Counted from the first letter of the stretch, positions 53,756-62,147 are shown. The stretch is DNA of 64,000 nucleotides from Halorientalis salina (GCF_005049285.1 NZ_SOSC01000004.1:186001-250000), one strand, 5' to 3'. The notes: generated by a model from the sequence alone, not told the origin. Program-made: numbers and translations.

Positions 53756-55225
53756 ATGTCCGACCCGAATCGGGGTGATGACACGCTCTCTGGCCTCCAC
53801 CAGAAACTCGTCGAGCAGTCTGCGGATATCGCGACTATCATCGATCCCGACGGGACTATCACGTACGTGAGTCCGTCCGTTCGCCGCATCCTTGGCTACG
53901 AACCAGCGGATTTGGTCGGCGACCGCGGCTATGAGTACGTTCATCCGGACGACCGCGAGGTAAATGCCCGCGCAGTCGAGCGTGCCCAGAACCGACCCGA
54001 CGGATCGGCGGTCGTCGAGGTTCGGTTCCGGCGGGCTGATGGGTCCTGGTGCTGGATCGAGGCGACGCTACGCGACCGCCGGGACGACCCAGTGATCGGT
54101 GGTATTCTCGCCACGAGTCGGGATATCTCCGACCGGAAGAGCCAGGAGCAAGCGTACCGCCAACTCGCCGACGAGTACGAAACGTTCCTCAACAACGTAG
54201 AAGACGCGATCTTTCTCCTCAACGTTCGGTCCACGGAGACGGACACGACCTTCGAGTTCGAGCGGCTGAGCCCGTCATACGAGACGCAGACTGGATTCAC
54301 AAATCAGGAGGTGCGGGGAAAAACCCCATGCGAGGTGTTCGGGGCGGACCGCGGTGCCGAACTCGAGGCGAACTATCACCGGTGTGTACGCGCCCGAGAA
54401 CCGATCTCGTACGAAGAGGAGTTACCCGTGGCTGAGGATGCACGCTTCTGGGATACGAACCTCGCCCCGGTCATTACCGATGGTGAAATAACCCGGATCG
54501 TTGGCATCACACGGAACGTAACGGAGCGAGTCAGGAGAGAACGGCAACTCCAGAACCAGAACGACCAGTTGCAGGAGTTCGCCAGCGTCGTCTCCCACGA
54601 TTTGCGAAATCCACTCAACGTCGCGATGGCTCGGATCGAATTCCTGAGCGAAGACGTCGAAAGCGAACACATCGGCCCGACGGAACGAGCCCTCGATCGA
54701 ATGGGTGAAATCATCCAGGACACACTCACGCTCGCCAAACAGGGACAGGTCGTCTCGGAGATCGAGGAAATCGAGTTCGCTGAACTGATCGGCAGTTGCT
54801 GGCAGACGGTTGCCACGGACGACGCGACGCTCGACCTCGCCGATCACCTGACGATCCGCGGCGACCGGAGCCGGTTACGGCATCTCTTCGAGAACCTGTT
54901 CCGGAACGCTGTGGAACACGGTTCCACAAGCAATCGGACTTCGTCCGATGACGCAGTCGAGCACGGCGGAACCGCCGTGACTGTTCGCGTCGGCCAACTC
55001 AACGAGCACGGCATATACGTCGAGGACGACGGACCGGGAATCCCCGAGGAATCACGCGAGGAGGTCCTCGAGCCGGGCCAGTCGTCGACAGCTGACGGGA
55101 CGGGATTCGGCCTCGCCATCGTCAAGCGTATTGCAGACGCTCACGGATGGACACTGCAGATCCGGGACAGTGCTGACGGCGGGGCCCGGTTCGAGTTTCG
55201 AGAGGTCAACATCGCCCAGCAGTGA
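53756..55225 (+). CDS. PAS-PAS sensor histidine kinase
   Basis: A 489-residue soluble kinase: two PAS domains (about 20-130 and 140-265), HisKA with H-box EFASVVSHDLRNPLN and HATPase (N-box NLFRNAVEHG, VEDDGPGIP, GTGFGLAIV). Between N-box and the next strand, 16 residues (STSNRTSSDD plus a second AVEHGG) are inserted, encoded by two adjacent palindromes at 54910-54949. The kinase at 14868 lacks this insertion. The ATG at 53756 lies 27 nt after GATTTAAAC, so leaderless. No partner response regulator is adjacent. Confidence 0.92.
   Translation: MSDPNRGDDTLSGLHQKLVEQSADIATIIDPDGTITYVSPSVRRILGYEPADLVGDRGYEYVHPDDREVNARAVERAQNRPDGSAVVEVRFRRADGSWCWIEATLRDRRDDPVIGGILATSRDISDRKSQEQAYRQLADEYETFLNNVEDAIFLLNVRSTETDTTFEFERLSPSYETQTGFTNQEVRGKTPCEVFGADRGAELEANYHRCVRAREPISYEEELPVAEDARFWDTNLAPVITDGEITRIVGITRNVTERVRRERQLQNQNDQLQEFASVVSHDLRNPLNVAMARIEFLSEDVESEHIGPTERALDRMGEIIQDTLTLAKQGQVVSEIEEIEFAELIGSCWQTVATDDATLDLADHLTIRGDRSRLRHLFENLFRNAVEHGSTSNRTSSDDAVEHGGTAVTVRVGQLNEHGIYVEDDGPGIPEESREEVLEPGQSSTADGTGFGLAIVKRIADAHGWTLQIRDSADGGARFEFREVNIAQQ
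54910..54949. repeat. two palindromes within the kinase N-box
   Basis: TGTGGAAC-ACG-GTTCCACA (54910-54928) and ATCGGAC-TTC-GTCCGAT (54933-54949) are perfect inverted repeats with 3-nt loops, 4 nt apart, inside the HATPase coding sequence. They encode the linker that separates the two AVEHG copies. Confidence 0.8.
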
Positions 55226-55252
55226 ACGACGTGCCGTGGCTTTTGCTCCGAC

Positions 55253-55382
55253 TCGCTCGTTCCCTGTGGTCACTTACGGGCCACCGGCCCGTTCGTTCGT
55301 GGCGGCTTCGCCACGTTACTCACGAAGGCACCTGAAGCCGCTTCGCGGCTTCCGAGCCATTCGCTCGTTCCCTGTGGTCACT
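55253..55382. repeat. 22-nt direct repeats flanking hairpins
   Basis: TCGCTCGTTCCCTGTGGTCA plus CT occurs at 55253-55274 and 55361-55382. Between them lie three perfect hairpins: CGGGCC-ACC-GGCCCG (55277-55291), GTGGCG-GCTT-CGCCAC (55299-55314) and GAAGCCGC-TTC-GCGGCTTC (55334-55352). No ORF is present; the block looks like an accumulated repeat cluster. Confidence 0.8.
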
Positions 55383-55392
55383 CGCGAAGGCA

Positions 55393-55428
55393 CCGGACGC
55401 GAGCCATCGGCGAGCGTCCGGCTTTTTT
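55393..55428 (+). terminator. terminator-like hairpin with T-run
   Basis: CCGGACGC (55393-55400) and GCGTCCGG (55414-55421) form an 8-bp stem followed by C and six T (55423-55428). It lies about 170 nt after the histidine kinase stop. In archaea the T-run alone may suffice. Confidence 0.55.
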
Positions 55429-55443
55429 AGCGTAGATTTCTTG

Positions 55444-55494
55444 GACGGGGTTCCCGCAGCGCGCGAAGCGCGCGAGGAAACCCCCGTCGAAAAA
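55444..55494 (-). terminator. hisG downstream T-run and palindrome
   Basis: On the minus strand, hisG is followed after 8 nt by six T (complement of 55489-55494), then by a long hairpin: outer arms GACGGGG (55444-55450) / CCCCGTC (55482-55488) and inner GCGCGC-GAA-GCGCGC (55459-55473). The T-run is a good archaeal terminator; the palindrome resembles the other intergenic repeats here. Confidence 0.5.
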
Positions 55495-55502
55495 AGGTAC
55501 TA

Positions 55503-56351
55503 CTACTGGACCATCCGCTCGATCTCGGTGACGAGGATGCCGGTCGCGCCCTCGGCCTTGAGGTCGGTGATGGTCTCGAAGACGCGGCGTTCGTCGACGA
55601 CGGCGTGGACCGCGACCATCTCCTCGCCGGCGATGTCCATGACGGTCGGCCCGCCCAGGCCGGGGATGACGTCCTCGACTGCCTCCAGTTTCTCCTCGGG
55701 GACGTTCATCATCAGGTAGCGTTTGCCCTCGGCGGATTTCACCGAGCGAAGCGCCGTCGTCACCTGCTGGACCTTCTCGTCGTCGACCACGTCTTCGCGG
55801 GCGAACAGTCGGACCGAACTCTCGAGGACGTCGTCGATGACGGCCAGGCGGTTCATCCGGAGCGTCGTCCCGGTGCTCGTGATGTCGACGATTGCGTCGG
55901 CGATGTCGACGTGGGGGGTCAGTTCCGTCGCGCCCGAGACCTCGGCGATCTCCACGTCGATGCCCTGCTCGGCGAAGTAGTTCCGGGTGACGTTCGGGAA
56001 CTCGGTGGCGACGGTCCCGCCGGCGAGGTCGGCGACGGACTCGATCGCCCCGTCTTCGGGTGCGGCGAGGACGAGTTTACACGCCCCGAACTCCAGGTCG
56101 AGCTGGTCGACGAGGTCGCCGGTTTCGGCCTCTCTGACCTGGTCTAGGCCGGTAATGCCTACGTCGGCAGCCCCGTCGCTGACGTACTCGGGGATGTCGG
56201 CGGCGCGGGCGTAGAGGATCGTCACGTCGGGATCGACGGTGTCGGCGTACAGTTTCCGGTCGGCCCCGTCGACGACGTGGAGGCCAGCCCTATCGAGCAG
56301 GTCGACGGTCGGCTCGTGGAGGCGCCCCTTGTTGGGTACGGCGATGCGCAT
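55503..56351 (-). CDS. hisG: ATP phosphoribosyltransferase, long form
   Basis: A 282-residue HisG, first step of histidine synthesis (ATP plus PRPP). The catalytic domains (1-205) begin [20 protein letters not shown] and contain the PRPP loop [12 protein letters not shown]; the extra C-terminal ACT-like domain (about 210-282: [33 protein letters not shown]) marks the long form, which is feedback-inhibited by histidine and needs no HisZ. Other his genes are not nearby. Confidence 0.96.
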   Translation of the reverse strand: MRIAVPNKGRLHEPTVDLLDRAGLHVVDGADRKLYADTVDPDVTILYARAADIPEYVSDGAADVGITGLDQVREAETGDLVDQLDLEFGACKLVLAAPEDGAIESVADLAGGTVATEFPNVTRNYFAEQGIDVEIAEVSGATELTPHVDIADAIVDITSTGTTLRMNRLAVIDDVLESSVRLFAREDVVDDEKVQQVTTALRSVKSAEGKRYLMMNVPEEKLEAVEDVIPGLGGPTVMDIAGEEMVAVHAVVDERRVFETITDLKAEGATGILVTEIERMVQ

Positions 56352-56417
56352 GTCGGTTCCTCGTCGCGCGTCCGGAACTGCTTTTCCATCGTTTTCGGCG
56401 GGCGCAGGCCGACGCCG

Positions 56418-57410
56418 TCAGGCCACCGGCAGCGCCAACCCGTTCCCGGCCCGCTCGAAGTCGTCGTCGGTCCCGAAGGGTCGGGAGCGCTCGCGCATCC
56501 GGTCGCGGCACCACCGCGCTGCGTCGTCGTCGGCCCAGTGAACCGCACAGTCGGCGATCTCGACAGGCCGGAGTCGGAGCCGAGTCACCGCTCCGTCCTC
56601 GACCGTGACCTCGAAGAGGAAACTCCGGTCGTTGCGCAGGTCCCCGTCGACCCGGTAATCGTCGACGAAGTCCCCGCAGTCGTAGCAGATGGGAACGCCG
56701 TCGGACACCTCGATGCCCTGGAAGACGTGGGCGCTGTGGCCGTGGATCAGATCGACACCCTCTTCGACGAGGAAGCGACCGAACGCCCGGAAGTTCTCGG
56801 CGGGCTCCGTGACCATGTTCGGTCCCCAGTGGAGCGAGGCGACGAGCAGGTCCGGATCCGCCCGGCGAGCGCGGTCGAGTATCGCCCGGACTGTCTTCCG
56901 TTCGGACTCGTCCAGTTCCATCGGGAGGTGGGCCACCCCCGGACTGGTCCGATCGGCCGCGAACTCCGGCGTGTTGTCGGTGAGCGAGACCACCGCCACG
57001 TCCAGGCCGTCGATCGAGAACAGCGCCGGCTCCCGTGCGGCCGCGACGGTCCGACCGGCCCCGGCGTGTGCGATGTCGGCCTCGGTCAGCGCGTCGACCG
57101 TGTCCAGCAGCGCCTCCTCCTCGAAATCCAGGAGGTGATTGTTTGCCAGACTGGCGTAGTCGACGCCGGCTTCGAGGAGTGCCGGAATCGCCCAGTCGGG
57201 GTCGGCCCGGAAGTGGAAGGGCCGACGGGTGCGCTGCCAGGGGCTGCCGCGCGTCGAGAGACAACACTCCAGATTGATGCACAGCCCGTCGAGCGACTGC
57301 AGGTGCGAGCGCAGGTCTCCCCACACGGCGTCGACCGGCCGCTGTCGCTGGGACTCGTCGACCTTTCGCCCGAGCATGACGTCGCCGGTCAGGCCGATGG
57401 TCGTGGTCAT
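56418..57410 (-). CDS. CapA/PgsA-family metallophosphatase
   Basis: A 330-residue CapA-type protein. Motifs: LTGDVMLGR (metal Asp), INLECCLSTRG (Glu), SLANNHLLDFEEEALLDT (NH-LD), LHWGPNMV and DLIHGHSAHVFQG (HGHS-H-Q). In bacteria such proteins help make poly-gamma-glutamate capsules, yet here there is no signal peptide, membrane anchor or pgs neighbour. A soluble phosphoesterase of unknown substrate is the cautious call. The ATG at 57410 starts MTTTIGLTGD. It lies upstream of hisG in the same direction. Confidence 0.85.
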   Translation of the reverse strand: MTTTIGLTGDVMLGRKVDESQRQRPVDAVWGDLRSHLQSLDGLCINLECCLSTRGSPWQRTRRPFHFRADPDWAIPALLEAGVDYASLANNHLLDFEEEALLDTVDALTEADIAHAGAGRTVAAAREPALFSIDGLDVAVVSLTDNTPEFAADRTSPGVAHLPMELDESERKTVRAILDRARRADPDLLVASLHWGPNMVTEPAENFRAFGRFLVEEGVDLIHGHSAHVFQGIEVSDGVPICYDCGDFVDDYRVDGDLRNDRSFLFEVTVEDGAVTRLRLRPVEIADCAVHWADDDAARWCRDRMRERSRPFGTDDDFERAGNGLALPVA

Positions 57411-57483
57411 GGCAAAATCTACCACGGTGAGGCTGAAAAACGATACCGTCGACCGGCCGACACGCAGAGAGAACGGTCGCGAA

Positions 57484-57873
57484 TCAGTTCGCGCCGAACC
57501 CGAAATCGTCGATGCGTTCGTGGACGTAGGCGGTCCACTCGTCGAGGGTCTCGTGCATCAACTCGCGGGCGTCTTCGAGGGGCGTGGCGGTGTACTGGTA
57601 GACGTGGCCGCCGCCGTCGAGGAGTCGTCGCTCGCGGGTGGCCAGCCCCTTCTCGCGGAGCGTCGACAGCGACCGGTTGACGTTGCTCCGGTCACGGTCG
57701 AGACTGTTGGCCAGTTCTTCGACGGTACTGCCCGGCTCGTCCAGGAGGACTTTGTAGGTCCGCGCTTCGTGACGCTGGACGCCGAACACGCAGGTCAGCA
57801 CCTCCTCGAATCCCGGCTCCCCGTCCACCATGAGGTCCCGGAACCGGTCGGGCTGTGGGTCGACCACGGTCAT
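57484..57873 (-). CDS. winged-helix transcriptional regulator (TrmB/MarR-like)
   Basis: A 129-residue HTH protein: VFGVQRHEARTYKVLLDEPG, then STVEELANSLDRDRSNVNRS (recognition helix) and LREKGLATRERRLLDGGGHV (wing). It has a C-terminal dimerisation helix (ARELMHETLDEWTAYVHERI) but no ligand domain. It follows rtcA after 38 nt, in the same direction. Target genes are unknown. Confidence 0.8.
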   Translation of the reverse strand: MTVVDPQPDRFRDLMVDGEPGFEEVLTCVFGVQRHEARTYKVLLDEPGSTVEELANSLDRDRSNVNRSLSTLREKGLATRERRLLDGGGHVYQYTATPLEDARELMHETLDEWTAYVHERIDDFGFGAN

Positions 57874-57911
57874 ACCAGCGGATTGTGCTGCCACCGGAAT
57901 AAAGGGAGTCG

Positions 57912-58940
57912 TTACCTCGGACTCACCGCGTGCGTGTCCGAACTCCGGAGGACGACTGCCGTTTCGCCCTCCTCGACAGTGATCTCGTATCCGAACGCGT
58001 CGAGCAGTGACAGGCTCGTCTCGACGTGGTCGGTCATCGCCGGCACCGCTACCGTCCCACCCGCGACTGCCAGTAGTTCGAGCAACTGATCGGCCATGTG
58101 TGCGTCCACGACTGCTCTTGTTCCCTCGAAGGAATCTAACTGCTCGGCGGCCGCTCGACCGACCTGCTCGGCCGGTTTCCCCTTTTCGCCGAGGGCATCG
58201 AAGCCTGCCAGTCCCGACTCGTAGTCGGCGCGGACACAACAGACCGTTCCCGGCGAGTCGCTGTCGACGTAGCTGACGGTCCGTTCGAGGACGTCCCGGT
58301 CGTCCAGTTCGTCGACGGCGGCGTCGGCCTGGCGCTCGGCCACGTCGGCGTCGGCGAGGTCGGTCGAGGCTTTCGAGTAGACGCGGACGCCCTCGGGGTC
58401 GCCCCGGTCGGCCAGCGCCAGCGGTGACGGGGTAGCGGGGCCGACGCGGAGCGTCGCCGCGCCGCCACCGACCGGATAGAAGCCAGTTCGGTCGACGTCG
58501 ACGGCGATCTGGACGCCCGACTCGCGCAGTAGCGGGAGTTTCACGCGCCGGTACCAGAGCATCGGCGGCGACCACGTCACGTCGGTCCCACCCGTCGCCC
58601 GCACGGTCAGCGGCTCCTCGATCCGGAGCGCCAGCGGGAGGAGCGTATCGAACACCAACGTGACGCTCCCCGCCGTCTCGATGTCGACGGTAACCGTCCC
58701 GCCCGACAGCGACCCCGGTTCGAAGCCGACGGTCTCGGACCCGACTCGTGCGCCGTCGACGCTGCCGTCGCAGGCCTCGGCCGCAGCCTCGACGGCTGCG
58801 AGGTGCTGTGGTTTCAGTCCCGGATCGGGACGGGAGCCGCGAACGCCGTCGACGGTCACCGGGGTCTCGGTCAGGATCGACAGCGCCAGCGCCCGGCGAA
58901 GGAACTGGCCGCCCGCGTCCGACCCGTCGAGTTCGAGCAT
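57912..58940 (-). CDS. rtcA: RNA 3'-terminal phosphate cyclase
   Basis: A 342-residue enzyme that makes 2',3'-cyclic phosphate ends on RNA using ATP. The family start GSDAGGQFLRRALALSILT, RPDPGLKPQHLAAVEAAA, GFYPVGGG and the nucleotidyl-accepting His in VVDAHMADQLLELLA are all visible. Length is normal. It may work with RNA repair or tRNA splicing, alongside the EndA encoded at 21656. Its 5' end is 48 nt from the SpoIIM gene. Confidence 0.95.
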   Translation of the reverse strand: MLELDGSDAGGQFLRRALALSILTETPVTVDGVRGSRPDPGLKPQHLAAVEAAAEACDGSVDGARVGSETVGFEPGSLSGGTVTVDIETAGSVTLVFDTLLPLALRIEEPLTVRATGGTDVTWSPPMLWYRRVKLPLLRESGVQIAVDVDRTGFYPVGGGAATLRVGPATPSPLALADRGDPEGVRVYSKASTDLADADVAERQADAAVDELDDRDVLERTVSYVDSDSPGTVCCVRADYESGLAGFDALGEKGKPAEQVGRAAAEQLDSFEGTRAVVDAHMADQLLELLAVAGGTVAVPAMTDHVETSLSLLDAFGYEITVEEGETAVVLRSSDTHAVSPR

Positions 58941-58988
58941 GGTCCCCCTACACCCGCACCGCTGAAAAGCACCCGTCTCGTCGGCGGC

Positions 58989-59597
58989 TCATCCGTTCAA
59001 TCGACCTTCGAGCAGCGTCGTCGTGATCTCGGCCTCGATGTACGCCGCGATGGGGATGAGTACCAGCGCCAGGGCGATCATCACGACGGCCTCTCGAAGT
59101 TCACGTCCCGTCATCACGTCCTCACGCCGGCCCAGCGCCGCCCCGATGACCTGGTGGGTGAAGCGGAACGCGACCGCGCTGGCGAAGAGGAAGGCCGGGA
59201 TCTCGATGATCCCGTGGGGGGCCAGCCCCAGTATCACGACGCCGAGGCCGGCCTCCCGGGCCACCGCCGTCGCGACGTAGCCGACGATGACCCCGTTGTA
59301 CACGAGGATTCCGACCGTCAGGAGGCCGAGCGTCAGGCTGCTGAGCACCAGAACGAGGATGACGATACCGTTGTTGACGACCAGGAGGCCGACCGTCGGC
59401 TCCGGGAACGCGCCGCCGAGGTCCCGACCGCCGAACAGCGCACGGAGGCCGATGACGTCGACCAAGAGGGCACCGGCCACGATACCGAGGGCGAACACTG
59501 CGCCCGACAGCACGACGTACCGCCAGTAGTCCGCCCAGAGTCGGCCCGGGAGCGGTCGCTGGCGACCCGTCTGATCCGGAGGCGGGGAGGGACTCAT
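58989..59597 (-). CDS. SpoIIM-family (DUF95) membrane protein
   Basis: A 202-residue protein with about five transmembrane helices and the SpoIIM/DUF95 signature: VYNGVIVGYVATAVAREAGL followed by LGLAPHGIIEIPAFLFASAV (PHG-x-E motif). In Bacillus SpoIIM takes part in engulfment; in archaea the role is unknown. A Pro-rich N-terminal tail precedes the first helix. It is divergent from the small histidine kinase gene. Confidence 0.85.
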   Translation of the reverse strand: MSPSPPPDQTGRQRPLPGRLWADYWRYVVLSGAVFALGIVAGALLVDVIGLRALFGGRDLGGAFPEPTVGLLVVNNGIVILVLVLSSLTLGLLTVGILVYNGVIVGYVATAVAREAGLGVVILGLAPHGIIEIPAFLFASAVAFRFTHQVIGAALGRREDVMTGRELREAVVMIALALVLIPIAAYIEAEITTTLLEGRLNG

Positions 59598-59740
59598 GTA
59601 CCTGCACTAACGGGAACCGCGGGTTTCAGCGCGGCGGTATCGGCGAACCGTGATCTGTCACCTGCCTGCCGGACGAAAATCCAGAGAAAAAGGCGGGATG
59701 CGCGATGGTTTCATATGGACGTGGGTGTAATTAACGTGCG

Positions 59741-60778
59741 ATGATGTCGCAAGGTGCGGGGGAGGGTGGGGAGTTACACCACCTGTTGGCGGAGCTGCCG
59801 GTGTTGTCCGTCCTGACACGGACGGAGGCGGGCGAGCCGGTCGTCGACGGGTGCAATCGACAGTTCGCCGACCGGTTGGGGTACGACCGATCGCAAGTCG
59901 TCGGCCGACCGCTGGCGGAGTTGTACACGCCGGCGTCGGCCGCAGTACTGCAGGACGGCGGCTACGAGCGGGCGCTCGCCGGTGCGTTCGGGACCGCGGA
60001 CCGCGAGCTCCTGTGTGCCGACGGGACCGTCGTCCTGACGCGGATGCGTGCCGTCCCACGGACCGACGGCGACGGGACCGTTATCGGGACCCGCGCGCTG
60101 TTCGTCGACGTGACCGCCCGCGAGCAGCGCCGCCAGCAGGTCGCCGTGCTCAACCGCCTGCTCAGGCACAACCTCCGGAACGACATGACTGTCGTGCTCA
60201 ACCACGCCTCGATGCTCGCCGACCGCCTCGACGACGCCCAGCGCGACCCCATCGAGCACATCCGCGAGACGGCCCAGCGCTGGGACCGTCTCGTCGGGAA
60301 GGTCCAATCCATCCGCCAGGTGGTCTCCGCCGAGACCGACTGGCAACGGGCCGACCTCGCCCGAACGCTCGACCGCGTCGAGGCGCAACTCAACGAGCAC
60401 TACCCCGACGCCCGCATCCGCGTCCTCCGCCCGTCCGAGGGTATCGCCTCCATCCGCCCCGAAATCGAACTCGCGCTCGTGGAACTCTGCGAGAACGCCA
60501 TCCACCACGCCGCCGAAACCGCACCCGAGGTCGTCGTCACCGTCGGCACCCCGCCCGACGAGCCCTGGATCAAACTCACCGTCGCCAACGACGGCCCCGC
60601 CATCCCCGAGAGCGAACTCCTCGCGCTCGGGAGCGACGAAACCACCCCGCTACTCCACGGCACCGGCCTCGGCCTCTGGCTGGTCCGCTTGGCCGTCGAC
60701 CGCGTCGGCGGCGACGTCTCCGTCGTCGAGAACACCGACGCGGGGACCGCCGTGACGATCCGCTATCCCGATACTTGA
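59741..60778 (+). CDS. PAS histidine kinase, haloarchaeal HNLRND type
   Basis: A 345-residue soluble kinase: PAS (about 12-130), a dimerisation helix with H-box LLRHNLRNDMTVVLNHASML, and HATPase (N-box LCENAIHHAA, VANDGPAIPESEL, GTGLGLWLVRLAVD). The HNLRND H-box differs from the SHDLRNP of the other two kinases here and is common in haloarchaea. The ATG (59741 or 59744) lies about 27 nt from TTTCATATGG, so leaderless. No adjacent response regulator. Confidence 0.9.
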   Translation: MMSQGAGEGGELHHLLAELPVLSVLTRTEAGEPVVDGCNRQFADRLGYDRSQVVGRPLAELYTPASAAVLQDGGYERALAGAFGTADRELLCADGTVVLTRMRAVPRTDGDGTVIGTRALFVDVTAREQRRQQVAVLNRLLRHNLRNDMTVVLNHASMLADRLDDAQRDPIEHIRETAQRWDRLVGKVQSIRQVVSAETDWQRADLARTLDRVEAQLNEHYPDARIRVLRPSEGIASIRPEIELALVELCENAIHHAAETAPEVVVTVGTPPDEPWIKLTVANDGPAIPESELLALGSDETTPLLHGTGLGLWLVRLAVDRVGGDVSVVENTDAGTAVTIRYPDT

Positions 60779-60888
60779 CACCCGCGCTGACTCCCCGAAC
60801 CGCCGTCGACCGGTTGCGCCGCCAACCCACGGTTCGGTGTGACGCGGATTTGGAAAGAACATTAACACCGGCCGTCGCTGATTGGAGT

Positions 60889-61266
60889 ATGAGTTCCGAC
60901 GATCAGCTCCGTGTCGCCGACATCATGACGACGCCGATCGAGACGATTTCGGAAGACGTGACCCTCGTCGAGGCCGCGGCCGCGATGCGCGAAAAGGAGA
61001 TGAGCGCCCTCCTCGTGACGACCGCGCCGCCCTCGATCGTGACCAGCACCGACATCCTCGACACCGTCGCCCAGGGGAAAGACACCTCGGCCCTCGACGT
61101 GACCGACGTGATGACCGAGTCCGTCGAGACCGTCCCGCCGAGCCTCCCCATCAACGAAGCCGCCCAGATGATGACGACCTTCGGCATCAGCCACTTGCCG
61201 GTCGTCGAGGACGACTACATCGGTATGGTCTCCTCGACCGACATCACGACGCATCTGTCCGACTAA
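60889..61266 (+). CDS. CBS-domain protein
   Basis: A 125-residue pair of CBS motifs (about 8-58 and 70-122): VADIMTTPIETISEDVTLVE / VTDVMTESVETVPPSLPINE. CBS pairs bind adenosine nucleotides such as AMP or ATP and act as energy sensors. Its partner is unknown. TATA-like ACATTAAC lies 28 nt before the ATG (leaderless). The stop codon TAA is part of the left arm of a 59-bp palindrome. Confidence 0.9.
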   Translation: MSSDDQLRVADIMTTPIETISEDVTLVEAAAAMREKEMSALLVTTAPPSIVTSTDILDTVAQGKDTSALDVTDVMTESVETVPPSLPINEAAQMMTTFGISHLPVVEDDYIGMVSSTDITTHLSD

Positions 61267-61320
61267 ATTTTTACTTCGGGGGGATTCGCCTTCGGCGAAC
61301 CCCCCTCGCAAAAATTTAGT
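61262..61320. repeat. 59-bp near-perfect palindrome after the CBS gene
   Basis: Outer arms ACTAAATTTTT (61262-61272) and AAAAATTTAGT (61310-61320) are perfect 11-bp inverted repeats. Inner arms GGGGGG-A-TTCGCC and GGCGAACCCCCC meet at a TTC loop with one unpaired A. Transcripts from either strand would end in a hairpin next to a T-run, so it can terminate in both directions; the terminal inverted repeats also resemble a miniature element. Confidence 0.75.
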
Positions 61321-61330
61321 ACAAAAACTG

Positions 61331-61388
61331 CTCGGCGCTCGACCGCCGGTCTCGCGCCGAGTGAACCGCGCTCACTGCGTTCGCGCGG
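61331..61388. repeat. two further hairpins before 61478 gene
   Basis: CTCGGCGC (61331-61338) pairs with GCGCCGAG (61354-61361), and CCGCGC (61366-61371) with GCGCGG (61383-61388). The second loop is TCACTGCGTTC, the reverse complement of the GAACGCAGTGA core seen at 12979. Confidence 0.75.
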
Positions 61389-61477
61389 ATGCTTGCCCAA
61401 TCTCAGCACCGCTTGCTGCTACTATCATTTCGTGATGAGCAGAAGACATTTCCCGACAGCCCGGAGAACTGGTTCGT

Positions 61478-61939
61478 ATGGACCTCGACAGGAGTCGTCT
61501 CTTCCTGGTGCTCGGAACCGTATTGCTGCTCGGGTCCGCGTGGGGCGGTTACCAGGTGTGGGACGTGGACTACACACACTCTCTGAGGGACGACGAGGAC
61601 GTCACGTTCAATGCATCCCGTATGGGGCACGTTTCCTACGAAAACCTCTCAGACCACGATCAACAGGTTATCGACCGAACCATCACGCGTGGGAAGTACA
61701 CCGTCGAAACCGAAGATGCGACAGTGTCGCGGTTCACGTACACGACGGACAGTTCCCACCTCGGTTCCGGTTGGTACGTCGTCCAGCGGCACGGACAGAA
61801 CTACACCATCCTCACGCACAAGAACACTCCCGGACTCAGTGGCGTTCTCTTCACGCCGGTTCTATTCGCGGTCGGAATAGTCGGGCTGCTGCTCTGTATC
61901 CTCGGTATTCTCTTCCGTGATCCGTCCGATCGAGAATAG
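61478..61939 (+). CDS. two-span membrane protein, unknown function
   Basis: A 153-residue protein: N-terminal transmembrane helix (about 8-26), an outside-facing soluble middle (about 30-120, with STY-rich segments DATVSRFTYTTDSSHLG), and a C-terminal helix (123-146). Its codon use is visibly less GC-rich than its neighbours, suggesting recent acquisition. I recognise no family. Confidence 0.7.
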   Translation: MDLDRSRLFLVLGTVLLLGSAWGGYQVWDVDYTHSLRDDEDVTFNASRMGHVSYENLSDHDQQVIDRTITRGKYTVETEDATVSRFTYTTDSSHLGSGWYVVQRHGQNYTILTHKNTPGLSGVLFTPVLFAVGIVGLLLCILGILFRDPSDRE

Positions 61940-61978
61940 TACGCTCCGCAAGATTGCGACTCGCTTTTGCTCGCCGTT

Positions 61979-62045
61979 CTATTCCTGCTCAGCCAACCAC
62001 GTCAACAGCCCGTTCTGGGCGTGCATTCGGTTCTCAGCCTGGTCC
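61979..62045 (-). pseudogene. detached second copy of the argF 3' end
   Basis: On the minus strand this encodes DQAENRMHAQNG followed by LLTWLAEQE and a TAG stop, the last 21 residues of ornithine carbamoyltransferase. It lies 169 nt downstream of the equivalent bases of the real argF end (62148-62214). Over the 64 shared coding bases, 59 are identical and all four altered codons are synonymous (GAA/GAG, TTG/CTA, CGA/CGG, GCT/GCC). It has no start and continues into unrelated sequence. It looks like the tail of another argF allele left behind by recombination. Confidence 0.85.
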
Positions 62046-62067
62046 GGCAGCCACCTTTTTCCGCTCG

Positions 62068-62144
62068 GGTCCATCGCTTCGCTCTGGACCACTCGCGAAA
62101 AAATCTGGACCAAAAAGACGACCACTCACTTCGTTCGTGGTCGT
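62068..62144. repeat. hairpins between argF tail copies
   Basis: GGTCCA (62068-62073) / TGGACC (62085-62090) and ACGACCAC (62118-62125) / GTGGTCGT (62137-62144), the latter enclosing TCACTTCGTTC, the reverse complement of GAACGAAGTGA. On the minus strand the second hairpin directly follows argF and is followed by five T (complement of 62112-62116), so it is also a candidate argF terminator. Confidence 0.7.
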
Positions 62145-62147
62145 GCT

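Noticed and set aside
61940-62147. Independent small protein gene on the plus strand between 61917 and 62397
   Set aside because: These frames are antisense shadows of the two argF tails and the palindromes between them.
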